A DNA stretch of 64,000 nucleotides from a bacterium 210917-DFI.7.65 (GTDB taxonomy: Bacteria > Bacillota > Clostridia > Oscillospirales > Oscillospiraceae). Below the pieces are notes generated by a model. The model was not told the DNA's origin. It saw only the letters and a list, made by a program, of their open reading frames with translations, and ran no database searches. Every line of letters begins with the position of its first letter. Position 1 is the stretch's first letter. Below are positions 9,052-18,318 of this stretch, piece after piece. The stretch is taken from NCBI GenBank assembly GCA_020555865.1, contig JAJCJJ010000003.1:229003-293002 (forward strand), written 5' to 3'. The translations under genes and the position numbers were made by a program.

Positions 9052-9411
9052 ATGGTTAAAAGACCCGATACGAATGCACAGCGTTTGAAGCGCCATAAGA
9101 GAGTGCGCGCGAAGATCTCCGGCACGCCCGAGAGACCTCGCCTGAACGTGTTCCGTTCCAAGCAGAACATCTATGCGCAGATCATCGACGACGTCAACGG
9201 CGTGACCCTGGTCAGCGCTTCTTCCCTGGAGAAGGATTTCGAAGGCTTCGGCGGCAACATTGAGGCCGCTCACAAGGTCGGCAAGACTGTCGCTGAGCGT
9301 GCCAAGGCCAAGGGAATCGACACCGTGGTGTTCGACCGCGGCGGTTACCTGTATCACGGCCGTGTGAAGAGCCTGGCTGAAGGCGCCCGCGAGGGCGGCC
9401 TGGAATTCTAA
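9052..9411 (+). CDS. rplR: 50S ribosomal protein L18
   Basis: 119 residues. L18 binds 5S rRNA together with L5. [20 protein letters not shown] and the C-terminal [21 protein letters not shown] are diagnostic. TAAGGAGGTG lies ahead of the ATG at 9052. rpsE follows after 20 bases in the standard order. Confidence 0.98.
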   Translation: MVKRPDTNAQRLKRHKRVRAKISGTPERPRLNVFRSKQNIYAQIIDDVNGVTLVSASSLEKDFEGFGGNIEAAHKVGKTVAERAKAKGIDTVVFDRGGYLYHGRVKSLAEGAREGGLEF

Positions 9412-9431
9412 ACGGGAGGAGGAACACTACA

Positions 9432-9932
9432 ATGGCAAGATTTGAAAGAGAACAAAGCGAATATATCGAAAAAGTCGTCTACCTCAACCGTGTTTCCAAG
9501 ACCGTCAAAGGCGGCCGCGTGATGAAGTTTTCCGCGCTGATGGTGGTCGGCGACGGTAAGGGTAAGGTCGGCTACGGCCTGGGCAAGGCTGCTGAAGTGC
9601 CCGAAGCCATCCGCAAGGGCATCGAAGACGCCAAGAAGAATATGGTCACCATCAATACCTCCGGCACGACCATTCCTCATGAGGTCATCGGCGAGTTCAG
9701 CGCCGGCCGCGTGATGATGAAGCCCGCCGCACCCGGTACCGGTATCATTGCCGGCGGTCCCGTTCGTGCCGTGATGGAAGCGGCCGGCATCAAGGACATC
9801 CGTGCAAAGTGCCTGCGCTCCAACAACCCCGCAAATGTGGTTGCAGCGACCTTCGCCGGCCTGAAGTCTCTGAGAGGCCCCGAGGCGGTTGCCAAGATCC
9901 GCGGCAAGAGCGTGGAAGAAATTCTGGGTTAA
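9432..9932 (+). CDS. rpsE: 30S ribosomal protein S5
   Basis: 166 residues. S5 shapes the mRNA entry channel and affects decoding fidelity (ram and spectinomycin-resistance mutations in other bacteria). [21 protein letters not shown] is the dsRBD-like signature; the loop residues associated with spectinomycin binding (KTVKGG) look wild type. Start ATG at 9432 behind GGGAGGAGG. Confidence 0.98.
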   Translation: MARFEREQSEYIEKVVYLNRVSKTVKGGRVMKFSALMVVGDGKGKVGYGLGKAAEVPEAIRKGIEDAKKNMVTINTSGTTIPHEVIGEFSAGRVMMKPAAPGTGIIAGGPVRAVMEAAGIKDIRAKCLRSNNPANVVAATFAGLKSLRGPEAVAKIRGKSVEEILG

Positions 9933-9945
9933 GGAGGGGCGAACA

Positions 9946-10128
9946 ATGGCAAATCTGAAAATTGAGCTCGTCAAGAGCGTCAACGGCAGACTGAAAAAGC
10001 ACATTGCAACTGCCAACTCCATGGGCCTGCGCCGGATCGGCGACATTTCCGTGCAGCCCGACAATGCACAGACCCGCGGCAAGATCGCCCAGATCGGCTA
10101 TCTGCTGCAGGTTACCGAGGAAAAGTAA
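9946..10128 (+). CDS. rpmD: 50S ribosomal protein L30
   Basis: 60 residues. The start is ATG 9946, eight bases after AAGGAGGGG; an upstream in-frame start at 9889 lies inside rpsE and is rejected. NLKIELVKSVNGR and the RRIGDISVQPDN segment match L30, a small protein missing from some bacterial lineages but present here. Followed by rplO after 15 bases. Confidence 0.96.
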   Translation: MANLKIELVKSVNGRLKKHIATANSMGLRRIGDISVQPDNAQTRGKIAQIGYLLQVTEEK

Positions 10129-10143
10129 GGAGGTGCAAGCGAA

Positions 10144-10584
10144 ATGAAACTTCACGAACTGAGTCCTGCTGAGGGTTCCGTCAGCAAGGCATACCGTAAG
10201 GGCCGCGGCGAAGGCAGCGGCAACGGCAAGACCGCAGGCCGCGGCCAGAAGGGCCAGAAAGCCCGCAGCGGCGGCGGCGTCCGCCCCGGCTTTGAGGGCG
10301 GCCAGATGCCTCTGGCACGCCGTATCCCCAAGCGCGGCTTCAACAATATTTTCGCTAAGCCCTATGAAATCATCAATCTGAATGCGCTTAACGCATTTGA
10401 GGACGGCGAGACGGTTAACGCCGAAGCTCTGATCAAAAAGGGTATCCTGCACCAGTGCAAATATGGTTTCAAAGTGCTGGGCAATGGCAGCGTGACCAAG
10501 AAGGTGACCGTCCAGGCTGCTGCCTTCTCCGCATCCGCCAAGCAGGCAATTGAAGCGGCGGGAGGAAAGGCCGAGGTGATGTAA
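10144..10584 (+). CDS. rplO: 50S ribosomal protein L15
   Basis: 146 residues. The basic, glycine-rich N-terminus ([22 protein letters not shown]) threads into 23S rRNA, and the globular C-terminus (residues 75-146) follows. TAAGGAGGTG precedes the ATG. The stop codon is two bases from the secY start codon, so secY is likely translated by coupling. Confidence 0.98.
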   Translation: MKLHELSPAEGSVSKAYRKGRGEGSGNGKTAGRGQKGQKARSGGGVRPGFEGGQMPLARRIPKRGFNNIFAKPYEIINLNALNAFEDGETVNAEALIKKGILHQCKYGFKVLGNGSVTKKVTVQAAAFSASAKQAIEAAGGKAEVM

Positions 10585-10586
10585 GG

Positions 10587-11867
10587 GTGATCCAGACAAT
10601 TCGCAAAGCCTGGAACATTCCGGAGCTTCGTAAAAAGATCGTCTTTACACTCCTGATCCTGCTGATTTACCGTATTGGTAACGCGATCCCGGTTCCTTAT
10701 GTGGACGTGGGTGCTCTGTCTGAGTACCTCAACTCCATGAAAACCACGGTGCTGGGTCTGTACAACGTGATGTCCGGCGGCGCCTTTGCCGACGCCACGG
10801 TGTTCGCGCTGAGCATCCAGCCCTATATCAACGCATCCATCATCATTCAGCTGCTGACTGTGGCCATCCCTGCGCTGGAGCGCATGGCCCGGGAGGAAGG
10901 TGAGGAAGGCCGCAAGAAAATCGCCAGTATCACCCGTTATACCACGGTGGGTATCGGCCTGATTCAGGGCTTTGCCTACTATATGCTGATGCGCAACCAG
11001 TATAATATCCTGACCAACGACAGCATCGCCGCTGCGTTCGTGATCATCGTCACCTTCGTGGCCGGTTCTGCGTTCATCATGTGGCTGGGCGAGCAGATTA
11101 CGGAATTCGGTATCGGCAATGGTATCTCCATCATCCTGTTTGCCTCCATCATTTCCCGCATCCCCGCCGGTATCGGCACGATGTACAGCAACCGCGAGGT
11201 GCTGGGCGTGCCTGGTATCGTGGGCATTCTGGTGGGTCTGCTGGCGCTGATCGTTCTGATCACGCACGTTTACAACGCCGAGCGCCGTATTCCCGTGCAG
11301 TATGCCAAGCGTCAGGTGGGCCGCAAGATGTACGGTGGCCAGAGTACAACGCTGCCCGTGAAGGTCAACATGTCCGGTGTGCTGCCCATCATTTTTGCGC
11401 AGTCCATCGCCATGCTGCCGGCTACCATTGCCGCGTTCCTGCCTGCTCCGCAGGAAGGCAGCTTCTGGTATGGTTTCATCCAGGCCATCGACACCAAGTC
11501 GGTGCTGTATATGCTGGCTTACTTCCTGATGATCATTGGCTTCAGCTATTTCTATGCGACCATTCAGTTCAATCCCACCGAGATCGCCAACAACCTCAAG
11601 CGCAACGGCGGCTTTATCCCCGGCTTCCGTCCGGGCAAGCCGACGGCGGATTTCATCGCCAAGGTGCTCTCCCGTATTACGCTGTTTGGTGCGATCTATC
11701 TGGGCATTGTGGCAATCGCTCCGCTGGTTGCCAGTAAGTTCATCAGCATTTCGGGTCTCGCCATCGGCGGCACCTCCGTCATCATCGTTGTCGGCGTTGC
11801 GCTGGAAACGATCAAGGCGCTGGAAAACCAGATGCTGGCCCGCCAGTACAAGGGTTTCCTTGAATAA
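10587..11867 (+). CDS. secY: Preprotein translocase subunit SecY
   Basis: 426 residues with ten predicted membrane helices; the protein-conducting pore of the Sec translocon, partner of SecE, SecG (gene at 23542) and SecA (gene at 35438). It starts with GTG at 10587, two bases after the rplO stop; GAGGTGATGTAAGG provides a weak ribosome-binding site. IQLLTVAIPALERMAREEGEEGR and the cytosolic loop RRIPVQYAKRQVGR are signatures. The position between rplO and adk is standard. Confidence 0.98.
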   Translation: MIQTIRKAWNIPELRKKIVFTLLILLIYRIGNAIPVPYVDVGALSEYLNSMKTTVLGLYNVMSGGAFADATVFALSIQPYINASIIIQLLTVAIPALERMAREEGEEGRKKIASITRYTTVGIGLIQGFAYYMLMRNQYNILTNDSIAAAFVIIVTFVAGSAFIMWLGEQITEFGIGNGISIILFASIISRIPAGIGTMYSNREVLGVPGIVGILVGLLALIVLITHVYNAERRIPVQYAKRQVGRKMYGGQSTTLPVKVNMSGVLPIIFAQSIAMLPATIAAFLPAPQEGSFWYGFIQAIDTKSVLYMLAYFLMIIGFSYFYATIQFNPTEIANNLKRNGGFIPGFRPGKPTADFIAKVLSRITLFGAIYLGIVAIAPLVASKFISISGLAIGGTSVIIVVGVALETIKALENQMLARQYKGFLE

Positions 11868-11882
11868 GAAGGTGTGAAGAAC

Positions 11883-12524
11883 ATGATGAATCTGATCATG
11901 TTAGGTGCGCCCGGTGCAGGTAAAGGCACCCAGGCGGCCATCCTGAACCAGAAGCTGGGTATCCCCACGATTTCTACAGGCAATATCCTGCGTGCCGCCG
12001 TTAAGGACGGGACGCCGATCGGATTAAAGGCCAAGGAATATATGGATCACGGCCACCTGGTTCCGGACGAGGTCATCATTGGCATCATTAACGAACGTCT
12101 GCAGGCGGAAGACTGCAAAAAGGGCTATATCCTTGACGGTGTGCCCCGGACCATTGCCCAGGCCGAAGCGCTGGACAAGGCCGGCATCGTTTTTGACGCT
12201 GTGATCAACCTGGAGATCTCCGACGAGGAGATCCTGCAGCGGATGAGCGGCCGCCGTGTCTGCGAGAAGTGTGGCGCCAGTTACCACGTTGTGGCGATCC
12301 CGCCCAAGGTGGAAGGTGTATGCGACGTCTGCGGCGGCGCGCTGGTTCAGCGTGCTGACGATGCGCCCAAGACCGTGGCGTCCCGTCTGGAGGTTTATCA
12401 CCGCGAGACGGAGCCGCTGAAGGAATATTACGCCCAAAAGGGCAACCTGAAAGAGATCTTCAACCAGCCGACGGTGGAAGGCACGACCCAGAAGATTCTG
12501 GAAGCGTTGGGGCAGAACGTATGA
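11883..12524 (+). CDS. adk: Adenylate kinase with zinc lid
   Basis: 213 residues; interconverts AMP+ATP and 2 ADP in the cytoplasm. P-loop GAPGAGKGTQ at the N-terminus, DGVPRTIAQAEAL in the core, and a LID with two CxxC pairs (CEKCG ... CDVCG) that bind zinc, as in Gram-positive enzymes. ATG 11883 is chosen because AGAAGGTG ends eight bases upstream; the GTG at 11874 overlaps this site, and ATG 11886 is an alternative. The end overlaps map by four bases (ATGA). Confidence 0.97.
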   Translation: MMNLIMLGAPGAGKGTQAAILNQKLGIPTISTGNILRAAVKDGTPIGLKAKEYMDHGHLVPDEVIIGIINERLQAEDCKKGYILDGVPRTIAQAEALDKAGIVFDAVINLEISDEEILQRMSGRRVCEKCGASYHVVAIPPKVEGVCDVCGGALVQRADDAPKTVASRLEVYHRETEPLKEYYAQKGNLKEIFNQPTVEGTTQKILEALGQNV

Positions 12525-13300
12525 TTACACTGAAATCGCCCCATGAGATCGAGGCCATGCGCCGCGCTGGCAGATTGACCTCGGCTGCGCGTGCCTTGGC
12601 GGGCGCCATGATCCGGCCCGGTGTGACGACACAGGAGATCGACCGGGCGGTACACGATTTTATCTGTGCACAGGGCGCGGTCCCGTCGTTTTTGAACTAC
12701 AATGGGTTTCCCGCCAGCGTTTGTGCATCGGTGAACGATGAAGTGATTCACGGCATTCCCGGAAAGCGGGTGCTGCAGGAGGGCGATATCGTCAGCATTG
12801 ATGTAGGCGCGTTCCTCAGCGGCTATCACGGCGACTGCTGCGCCACGTTCCCCTGCGGGAAGATTTCCGAAGAGGCCCGGCGCCTGATCGATGTAACACA
12901 GCAAAGCTTTTTTGAAGGCATTGCCAAGGCCACCGAAGGGCACCGCTTGGGCGACATTTCCGCCGCCATCCAACAGTATGTGGAGGACAACGGCTTCTCC
13001 ATCGTGCGAGAATATGTGGGCCACGGCATCGGTACCAAGATGCACGAGTCCCCGGAGATCCCCAACTATGGCCTTCCCGGCCGCGGCCCGCGCCTGCTGC
13101 GCGGCATGACGCTGGCCATCGAACCGATGGTCAACGCAGGCGGCGCTGCCATTCAGGTCCTGCCGGACGGATGGACGGTGAAAACTCAGGACGGAAAATG
13201 GGCGGCGCATTATGAAAATACAATCTGCATCACCGACGGAAAGCCGGAGATTCTGACCGCGCTGGACGCCAGCTGGGAAGAGTACGGATGGAAACTGTAA
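12521..13300 (+). CDS. map: Type I methionine aminopeptidase
   Basis: 259 residues; removes N-terminal methionine from nascent proteins. The pita-bread fold metal ligands are visible: SIDVGAF and HGDCCATF aspartates, the histidine in GHGIG, and the glutamates in AIEPM and YENTICIT. Its ATG overlaps the adk stop by four bases. Many clostridia have a KOW RNA-binding protein gene between map and infA; here there is instead a 124-base non-coding stretch with three hairpins. Confidence 0.97.
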   Translation: MITLKSPHEIEAMRRAGRLTSAARALAGAMIRPGVTTQEIDRAVHDFICAQGAVPSFLNYNGFPASVCASVNDEVIHGIPGKRVLQEGDIVSIDVGAFLSGYHGDCCATFPCGKISEEARRLIDVTQQSFFEGIAKATEGHRLGDISAAIQQYVEDNGFSIVREYVGHGIGTKMHESPEIPNYGLPGRGPRLLRGMTLAIEPMVNAGGAAIQVLPDGWTVKTQDGKWAAHYENTICITDGKPEILTALDASWEEYGWKL

Positions 13301-13424
13301 TGGGATCAGCAGATCTGCGCGCTCAGGCGCACCTGAGCGCGCAGGAAAAAACAGGAACGGCACAACACGTTCCGCAACATGCCCCGCGCAGCGGGGAAGG
13401 TTATCTTGACCAGGAGGGATACGC
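13301..13424 (+). other. Three tandem hairpins between map and infA
   Basis: Perfect hairpins at 13316-13343 (12-bp stem TGCGCGCTCAGG, loop CGCA), 13354-13373 (GGAACG / CGTTCC) and 13382-13396 (CCCCGC, loop GCA, GCGGGG). None is followed by a T run, so they are not obvious terminators. They may be mRNA processing or stability elements dividing the cluster transcript. No promoter-like pair is clear. Confidence 0.5.
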
Positions 13425-13773
<349 letters not shown>

Positions 13774-13799
13774 CTAATTATTGGAGGTGCTTAAAAAGT

Positions 13800-14168
13800 A
13801 TGGCACGTATTGCCGGCATTGACCTGCCCAAGGAGAAGCGAGTCGAGATCGGACTCACTTACATCTATGGTATTGGCAGAAAGAGCGCAAATGACATTCT
13901 TGCGCAGACAGGCATCAACCCCGACACCCGCGTGAAGGACCTGACCGACGAGGAAGAGGCCAAGCTGCGCGAGGCGATCGATAAGGGCTATATGGTGGAG
14001 GGCGACCTGCGCCGCAACAATGCCCTGGATATTAAGCGTTTGATTGAGATTGGCTGCTACCGCGGCACCCGCCACCGCAAGGGCCTGCCCGTGCGCGGCC
14101 AGCGCAGCAAGACCAACGCCCGCACCCGCAAGGGTCCCAAGAAGACCATTGCCAACAAGAAGAAGTAA
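13800..14168 (+). CDS. rpsM: 30S ribosomal protein S13
   Basis: 122 residues. S13 sits in the 30S head and contacts P-site tRNA and bridge B1. [24 protein letters not shown] and the C-terminal basic [24 protein letters not shown] are signatures. TTGGAGG precedes the ATG at 13800. rpsK starts 15 bases downstream, completing the alpha-operon order rpsM-rpsK-rpsD-rpoA-rplQ. Confidence 0.98.
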   Translation: MARIAGIDLPKEKRVEIGLTYIYGIGRKSANDILAQTGINPDTRVKDLTDEEEAKLREAIDKGYMVEGDLRRNNALDIKRLIEIGCYRGTRHRKGLPVRGQRSKTNARTRKGPKKTIANKKK

Positions 14169-14183
14169 GGAGGGAGATTCAGA

Positions 14184-14576
14184 ATGGCTAACGTAAAGAA
14201 GACTGTGCGCCGCAAGCGCGAAAAGAAGAACGTACCCGCCGGTGCGGTCCACATCCGTTCTTCCTTCAATAACACTATGGTCACCGTTACCGATCAGCAG
14301 GGCAACGCCCTGTCCTGGGCTTCCTCCGGCGGCCTCGGTTTCCGCGGCAGCAAGAAGTCCACTCCGTTCGCAGCCCAGACCGCTGCCGAAACCGCAGCAA
14401 AGGCCGCCATGGAGTATGGTCTGAAGTCCGTTGAAGTATACGTCAAGGGTCCCGGCGCCGGCCGCGAAGCAGCCATCCGCGCGCTGCAGGCAGTGGGTCT
14501 GGAGGTCACCATGATCAAGGATGTCACCCCCATCCCCCACAACGGCTGCCGTCCCCCGAAGAGACGCCGCGTCTAA
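14184..14576 (+). CDS. rpsK: 30S ribosomal protein S11
   Basis: 130 residues. S11 lines the platform near the E site. [17 protein letters not shown] and the C-terminal [12 protein letters not shown] are diagnostic. AAGGAGGGA lies upstream of the ATG at 14184. Confidence 0.98.
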   Translation: MANVKKTVRRKREKKNVPAGAVHIRSSFNNTMVTVTDQQGNALSWASSGGLGFRGSKKSTPFAAQTAAETAAKAAMEYGLKSVEVYVKGPGAGREAAIRALQAVGLEVTMIKDVTPIPHNGCRPPKRRRV

Positions 14577-14601
14577 TCGGAAATAAGGAGGATATTGAAA
14601 T

Positions 14602-15204
14602 ATGGCTAAGAATATGCAGCCGATCGCGAAGCGCTGCAAGGCTTTGGGCATTTCTCCTACCGTCATGGGTTATTCCAAGAAGGAGACCAACCGCAATCCC
14701 GGCGGCCAGATGAGAAAGAAGCAGAGCGAGTATGCACAGCAGCTGAACGAAAAGCAGAAGGTCAAGTTCGTTTACGGCATCATGGAGAAGCAGTTCCGCG
14801 GCTACTATGAGAAGGCCGAGAAGATGGCCGGCAAGACCGGCGAGAACCTGCTCGTGACCATTGAGCGCCGTCTGGATAACGTGGTGTACCGTCTGGGCTT
14901 TGCCATGACCCGCCGTGAGGCCCGTCAGCTGGTGAGCCATGCACATTTCACCGTCAACGGCAAGAAGGTCAACATCCCTTCTTATCTCGTCAAGCCCGGT
15001 GATGTGATCGAAGTGAAGGAAAGCAGCCGCGCCTCTTCCAAGTTCAAGAGACTGGTGGGCGAGGATGCCATCCAGGTTACCGTTCCTCAGTGGCTGGATC
15101 GTGAAAAGAACGCACTGAAAGGCACCGTTGTGAAGATGCCTGAGCGCGGCGATATCGATATGCCCATTGAGGAGCACCTCATCGTCGAGTTGTACTCCAA
15201 GTAA
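14602..15204 (+). CDS. rpsD: 30S ribosomal protein S4, zinc-free variant
   Basis: 200 residues. S4 starts 30S assembly and represses the alpha operon in E. coli. The S4 RNA-binding domain ([25 protein letters not shown]) is normal. The N-terminus lacks the CxxC zinc knuckle of many S4: it reads [19 protein letters not shown] with no paired cysteines, the C-minus form. AAGGAGGA precedes the ATG. Eighty bases separate it from rpoA. Confidence 0.97.
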   Translation: MAKNMQPIAKRCKALGISPTVMGYSKKETNRNPGGQMRKKQSEYAQQLNEKQKVKFVYGIMEKQFRGYYEKAEKMAGKTGENLLVTIERRLDNVVYRLGFAMTRREARQLVSHAHFTVNGKKVNIPSYLVKPGDVIEVKESSRASSKFKRLVGEDAIQVTVPQWLDREKNALKGTVVKMPERGDIDMPIEEHLIVELYSK

Positions 15205-15284
15205 TAGAGGTTTTACCCTCAGTATGTACGATTCACACGAACGCCGCAGCGCGAAATGCGCTGCATGAGGAGGAGGGGTAACTG

Positions 15285-16235
15285 ATGATTGAAATCGAAA
15301 AGCCGCAGATCGAGTGCATTGAAACTCCCAGCGATGTGGCTTACGGCAAGTATGTCGTGGAGCCGCTGGAGCGCGGCTACGGCACGACCCTGGGCAATGC
15401 GCTGCGCCGCATCCTGCTCTCGTCTTTGCCCGGCACCGCTGCCACCAGCATTAAAATTGCCGGTATCCAGCATGAATTTTCCACCATCCCCGGTGTGAAG
15501 GAGGACGTGACGGACATCGTCCTGAACGTTAAAGGCATTGTGGCCAAAATCCACAGCGAGGGCATGAAAACCGTTTATATTGAAGCGGTGGGTCCCTGTG
15601 AAGTGACTGCCGGCGACATCAAGAGCGACGGCGATGTGGAAGTGCTGAACCCGGATCTGCATATTGCGACTTTGGGCGAGGGCGCCACGCTGAACATGGA
15701 GATCACCATGAACCACGGCCGCGGCTATGTGTCCGCCGACCGCAACAAGACGCCCCAGGCGGTGATCGGCGTGATCCCCGTCGACTCGATCTACACCCCC
15801 GTGCACAAGGTCAACTACACGGTGGAAAACACCCGTGTGGGCAACATGACCGACTTCGACAAGCTGACACTGGAAGTTTGGACGGACGGCACCATCACTG
15901 CGCGGGACGCGGTCTCTCTGGCGGCAAAGATCCTGTGCGATCATTTTGCCCTGTTCACCGACCTTTCTGAAACTGTGGGCAGAAGCTCCACCGTGGTGGA
16001 AAAGACGGAGACCCAGCGGGACAAGGTGCTGGAACTGACGATTGAAGAGCTGGACCTGAGCGTGCGCAGCTTCAACTGCCTCAAGCGCGCCAACATCAAC
16101 ACCGTCGCCGACCTGATTTCCAAGACCGAGGACGATATGATGAAGGTCCGCAACCTGGGCCGCAAGTCCCTGGAGGAAGTCATCAACAAGCTGGCCATGA
16201 TGGGCCTGAGCCTGGCGGATGACGACAACAACTAA
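15285..16235 (+). CDS. rpoA: DNA-directed RNA polymerase subunit alpha
   Basis: 316 residues. Residues about 1-230 form the assembly domain ([19 protein letters not shown]) that dimerises and binds beta and beta-prime; residues about 245-310 form the C-terminal domain ([20 protein letters not shown] ... [12 protein letters not shown]) that contacts UP elements and activators. GAGGAGGGG lies upstream of the ATG at 15285. Confidence 0.98.
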   Translation: MIEIEKPQIECIETPSDVAYGKYVVEPLERGYGTTLGNALRRILLSSLPGTAATSIKIAGIQHEFSTIPGVKEDVTDIVLNVKGIVAKIHSEGMKTVYIEAVGPCEVTAGDIKSDGDVEVLNPDLHIATLGEGATLNMEITMNHGRGYVSADRNKTPQAVIGVIPVDSIYTPVHKVNYTVENTRVGNMTDFDKLTLEVWTDGTITARDAVSLAAKILCDHFALFTDLSETVGRSSTVVEKTETQRDKVLELTIEELDLSVRSFNCLKRANINTVADLISKTEDDMMKVRNLGRKSLEEVINKLAMMGLSLADDDNN

Positions 16236-16288
16236 GCCGGCCATCCGTTGATGGCCAACACAATTCCTACACAAGGAGGAGAAGATAC

Positions 16289-16633
16289 ATGCCCGGAACC
16301 CGTAAGCTCGGCAAGACCACTGCCCAGCGCAAGGCCATGCTGCGCCAGCAGGTGACCGATTTCCTGGACAAGGGAAAGATGGAAACCACGCTGATGCGCT
16401 GCAAGGAAGTTGCGCCGCTGGCAGAGAAGATGATTACCCTCGGCAAGAAGAACGACCTGGCCGCCTATCGTCAGGCCATGAGCTTCATTACCAGAGAAGA
16501 CGTCGTCAAGAAGCTGTTTAAGGAAATTGCTCCCAGCTATGCTGAACGTCACGGCGGCTACACCCGCATCACCCGCACCGGCGTGCGCCGCGGCGATGCC
16601 AGCGAAACCGCTCTGATTGAACTGGTAAAGTAA
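16289..16633 (+). CDS. rplQ: 50S ribosomal protein L17
   Basis: 114 residues, last gene of the cluster. [20 protein letters not shown] is the conserved N-terminus and the compact basic fold follows. AAGGAGGAG precedes the ATG at 16289. Unlike many Firmicutes, no ecfA/ecfT cobalt-transport or truA genes follow; a strong terminator lies 130 bases downstream. Confidence 0.98.
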   Translation: MPGTRKLGKTTAQRKAMLRQQVTDFLDKGKMETTLMRCKEVAPLAEKMITLGKKNDLAAYRQAMSFITREDVVKKLFKEIAPSYAERHGGYTRITRTGVRRGDASETALIELVK

Positions 16634-16761
16634 ATTTCGATTTGCTTTGAATGGTGGGAAAGCGGCCCGGTCCGCCGGTACCATTGACCGCCTGGGCGGT
16701 CAGGCAATTCAACCCAATGTATGGCTTTTATGGGCGCGGGGGTTCCCCCGCCCTATAAAAG

Positions 16762-16812
16762 GCCCCTTTTGTATGGCATTCCGGCCGGAACATACAAAAG
16801 GGGCTTTTTTTT
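16762..16812 (+). terminator. Terminator of the ribosomal cluster
   Basis: Perfect 14-bp stem GCCCCTTTTGTATG / CATACAAAAGGGGC with a 15-base loop, followed by eight T. It closes the 16-kb rpsJ-rplQ unit. Confidence 0.95.
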
Positions 16813-16825
16813 GCGCTGATTAGAA

Positions 16826-16855
16826 ATCCCCGGAAGGCTTCTGCCTTCCGGGGAT
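16826..16855 (-). terminator. Hairpin downstream of the leftward hypothetical gene
   Basis: Perfect 13-bp stem ATCCCCGGAAGGC / GCCTTCCGGGGAT with a four-base loop just after the stop of the gene at 16860. On the leftward strand it is followed by TTTCTAA, a short T run. Confidence 0.65.
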
Positions 16856-16859
16856 CCGT

Positions 16860-17450
16860 TTATGGTTCTTTTTTCCGGCCGTACTGCAGGCCGTAGGCGT
16901 ACATTTCCTCCGAGCAGGCCTGACACATGCCCAGCTGGGCGCAGTAAAATTCGGAAACGTCATCTTCGTCCCAGTGGGCGTCGGGCAGCTCGCACAGATC
17001 TTCCTGCGCCTCCAGCAGATCGGCATGGAGCCGGCGGCAGGGCAGGGCTTCCTCATGGAGCAGATCGGCAAAGGGCGGGATATAGTCCAGCTGGCGTTCG
17101 TTGGACAGGAAAGAGAGGGAAAGCAGGCCGCAGTCTTCATAGCTGGACACGCCCACAGTTTCGCGCAGATAAGACAGGGGGAGCCTGGAAACGCGGACGC
17201 CCTGTCGGAAAAGCGTCAGGCCGCACTGCTCCCACCAGGCGCGGCCGATGGAAAGGGCGTGCTCCAGGGCGGCGAGGCTCTCCGGCCCCCGTGGAGAGAG
17301 GGCGTCCTGGATTTCGCGCAGTTCCGCCTGAAACGTCCAGATGGTATGCTCCGGCTGCTGGGCAAAGGGCGTGACGCCTTCCACGGGAGCATCGCTGGTG
17401 CTCCATAAAGTTTTATATAGGTTTTTGATATACGATTCCGGACAATTCAT
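16860..17450 (-). CDS. Hypothetical protein
   Basis: 196 residues; the ATG at 17450 has AAAGGAAC upstream on the leftward strand. I do not recognise the family. It is acidic and rich in leucine, glutamate and aromatic residues, has no signal peptide or membrane segment, and has scattered cysteines including CQACSEE near the C-terminus. The protein looks soluble and alpha-helical. It stands alone between the ribosomal terminator and an XRE regulator, with its own downstream hairpin. Confidence 0.7.
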   Translation of the reverse strand: MNCPESYIKNLYKTLWSTSDAPVEGVTPFAQQPEHTIWTFQAELREIQDALSPRGPESLAALEHALSIGRAWWEQCGLTLFRQGVRVSRLPLSYLRETVGVSSYEDCGLLSLSFLSNERQLDYIPPFADLLHEEALPCRRLHADLLEAQEDLCELPDAHWDEDDVSEFYCAQLGMCQACSEEMYAYGLQYGRKKEP

Positions 17451-17581
17451 AATTTTTGTTCCTTTATGTAGATTGATGTAAGAGCTGTATATGCTGTAGA
17501 GTTAATGATGCATCAGTAATAATGGTAAAAATTATTGCTATCCTATGAATGATAAAATATAAAGGATAGCAAGGTTATACA

Positions 17582-17839
17582 ATGATGGATAAAGATGCAG
17601 CGTATGGTCAAATTATCGCAGACAGAATCCAAGCGCTCTGCAAACGGCGCGGATGGTCGATCAACGCGCTTGCTAATATGAGCGGCCTGAGTCAGGCTAC
17701 AGTGGATAGTATTTTACATGGAAGATCCCAAAATCCAAAACTTCAAACCATACACAAAATTGCGATTACGTTTAATATGACACTTTCTGAATTTTTGGAC
17801 TTCCCGGAATTAAACGATTTTGATTTTGAGGGTGAATAA
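17582..17839 (+). CDS. XRE-family helix-turn-helix regulator
   Basis: 85 residues, essentially one Cro/CI helix-turn-helix domain (RIQALCKRRGWSINALANMSGLSQATVDSILHGRS) plus a short acidic tail. ATG 17582 or 17585 could start; no strong Shine-Dalgarno is seen. The local DNA is more AT-rich than the ribosomal cluster, suggesting an accessory origin. Its neighbours, an unrecognised gene and a ribbon-helix-helix protein, do not reveal a target. Confidence 0.85.
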   Translation: MMDKDAAYGQIIADRIQALCKRRGWSINALANMSGLSQATVDSILHGRSQNPKLQTIHKIAITFNMTLSEFLDFPELNDFDFEGE

Positions 17840-17956
17840 AATTTTTTGTTACTACTTTTAATATAAAGTGATGTCACTCGCATGTCAAGTGAATGTATCA
17901 ATTTAGTGAAAATTTTACTATAATTGTAGCATGATTGTGAGGGAGGACGTTGCAAG

Positions 17957-18136
17957 GTGGCCACAAACAAGCGAGTATTTACTCTACGTTTGCCAGATGA
18001 AGTGTTGGAGAAGATTGGCATGCTGGCAACACAGCAACATCGGTCGGTTACCAATTATATCGAATTTGTATTGCTTCAGCATCTGGAAGAAGTAGAACGG
18101 GAACATGGAAGCATCAATATAGATTCAAAAGATTAA
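17957..18136 (+). CDS. Small ribbon-helix-helix (Arc-type) DNA-binding protein
   Basis: 59 residues starting with GTG at 17957, ten bases after GGGAGG. The sequence KRVFTLRLPDEVLEKIGMLA followed by QHRSVTNYIEFVLLQHLEEVE is the classic beta-strand plus two helices of Arc/MetJ-type proteins, which bind DNA as dimers of dimers, often as antitoxins or plasmid-type repressors. A TATAAT at 17919-17924 may be its promoter. A perfect terminator overlaps its stop codon. No toxin partner is adjacent. Confidence 0.75.
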   Translation: MATNKRVFTLRLPDEVLEKIGMLATQQHRSVTNYIEFVLLQHLEEVEREHGSINIDSKD

Positions 18137-18166
18137 AGCGAAGCGTCTGAAAGACGCTTCGCTTTT
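18135..18166 (+). terminator. Terminator after the ribbon-helix-helix gene
   Basis: 14-bp perfect stem AAAGCGAAGCGTCT / AGACGCTTCGCTTT with a three-base loop and a T run. It also has A's on the 5' side, so it could act in both directions. Confidence 0.9.
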
Positions 18167-18181
18167 CTGGATTCTGACCTG

Positions 18182-18210
18182 TTGACATTTGGGAGGTTCT
18201 GCACTATACT
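18182..18210 (+). promoter_or_regulatory. Consensus promoter of the antitoxin RNA
   Basis: TTGACA (18182-18187), 17-bp spacer, TATACT (18205-18210). No rightward gene follows; the transcript would run antisense into the small toxin ORF at 18296-18382. Confidence 0.8.
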
Positions 18211-18216
18211 AAATAT

Positions 18217-18316
18217 AGAAAAAGGGTGCTGCCGGACAAACGGTTTGTCCCCCACATGTTACAAGAAGTAACCGCTAGTTGTGGAAGGCAGGCGGTTACT
18301 TCGTTTTATTGGCCTG
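18217..18316 (+). ncRNA. Putative type I antitoxin RNA
   Basis: About 100 bases from the promoter at 18182 to a terminator-type hairpin (GAAGTAACCGC at 18274-18284, GCGGTTACTTC at 18292-18302, then GTTTTATT). The 5' part forms a perfect hairpin GGACAAA-CGG-TTTGTCC. Its 3' end is complementary to the 3' end of the convergent toxin mRNA, the arrangement of txpA/ratA and bsrG/SR4 systems. Boundaries are predicted from promoter and terminator only. Confidence 0.65.
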
Positions 18317-18318
18317 AA
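18238..18318. repeat. Direct repeat copy 1 (toxin-antitoxin 3' region)
   Basis: About 81 bases from AAACGGTTTGTCC to GGCCTGAA, nearly identical to 18534-18615. It covers the toxin 3' end and most of the antitoxin RNA. Confidence 0.9.

Noticed and set aside
11874..11882. GTG start for adk
   Set aside because: It lies inside the Shine-Dalgarno of the ATG at 11883 and adds residues not found in the family.
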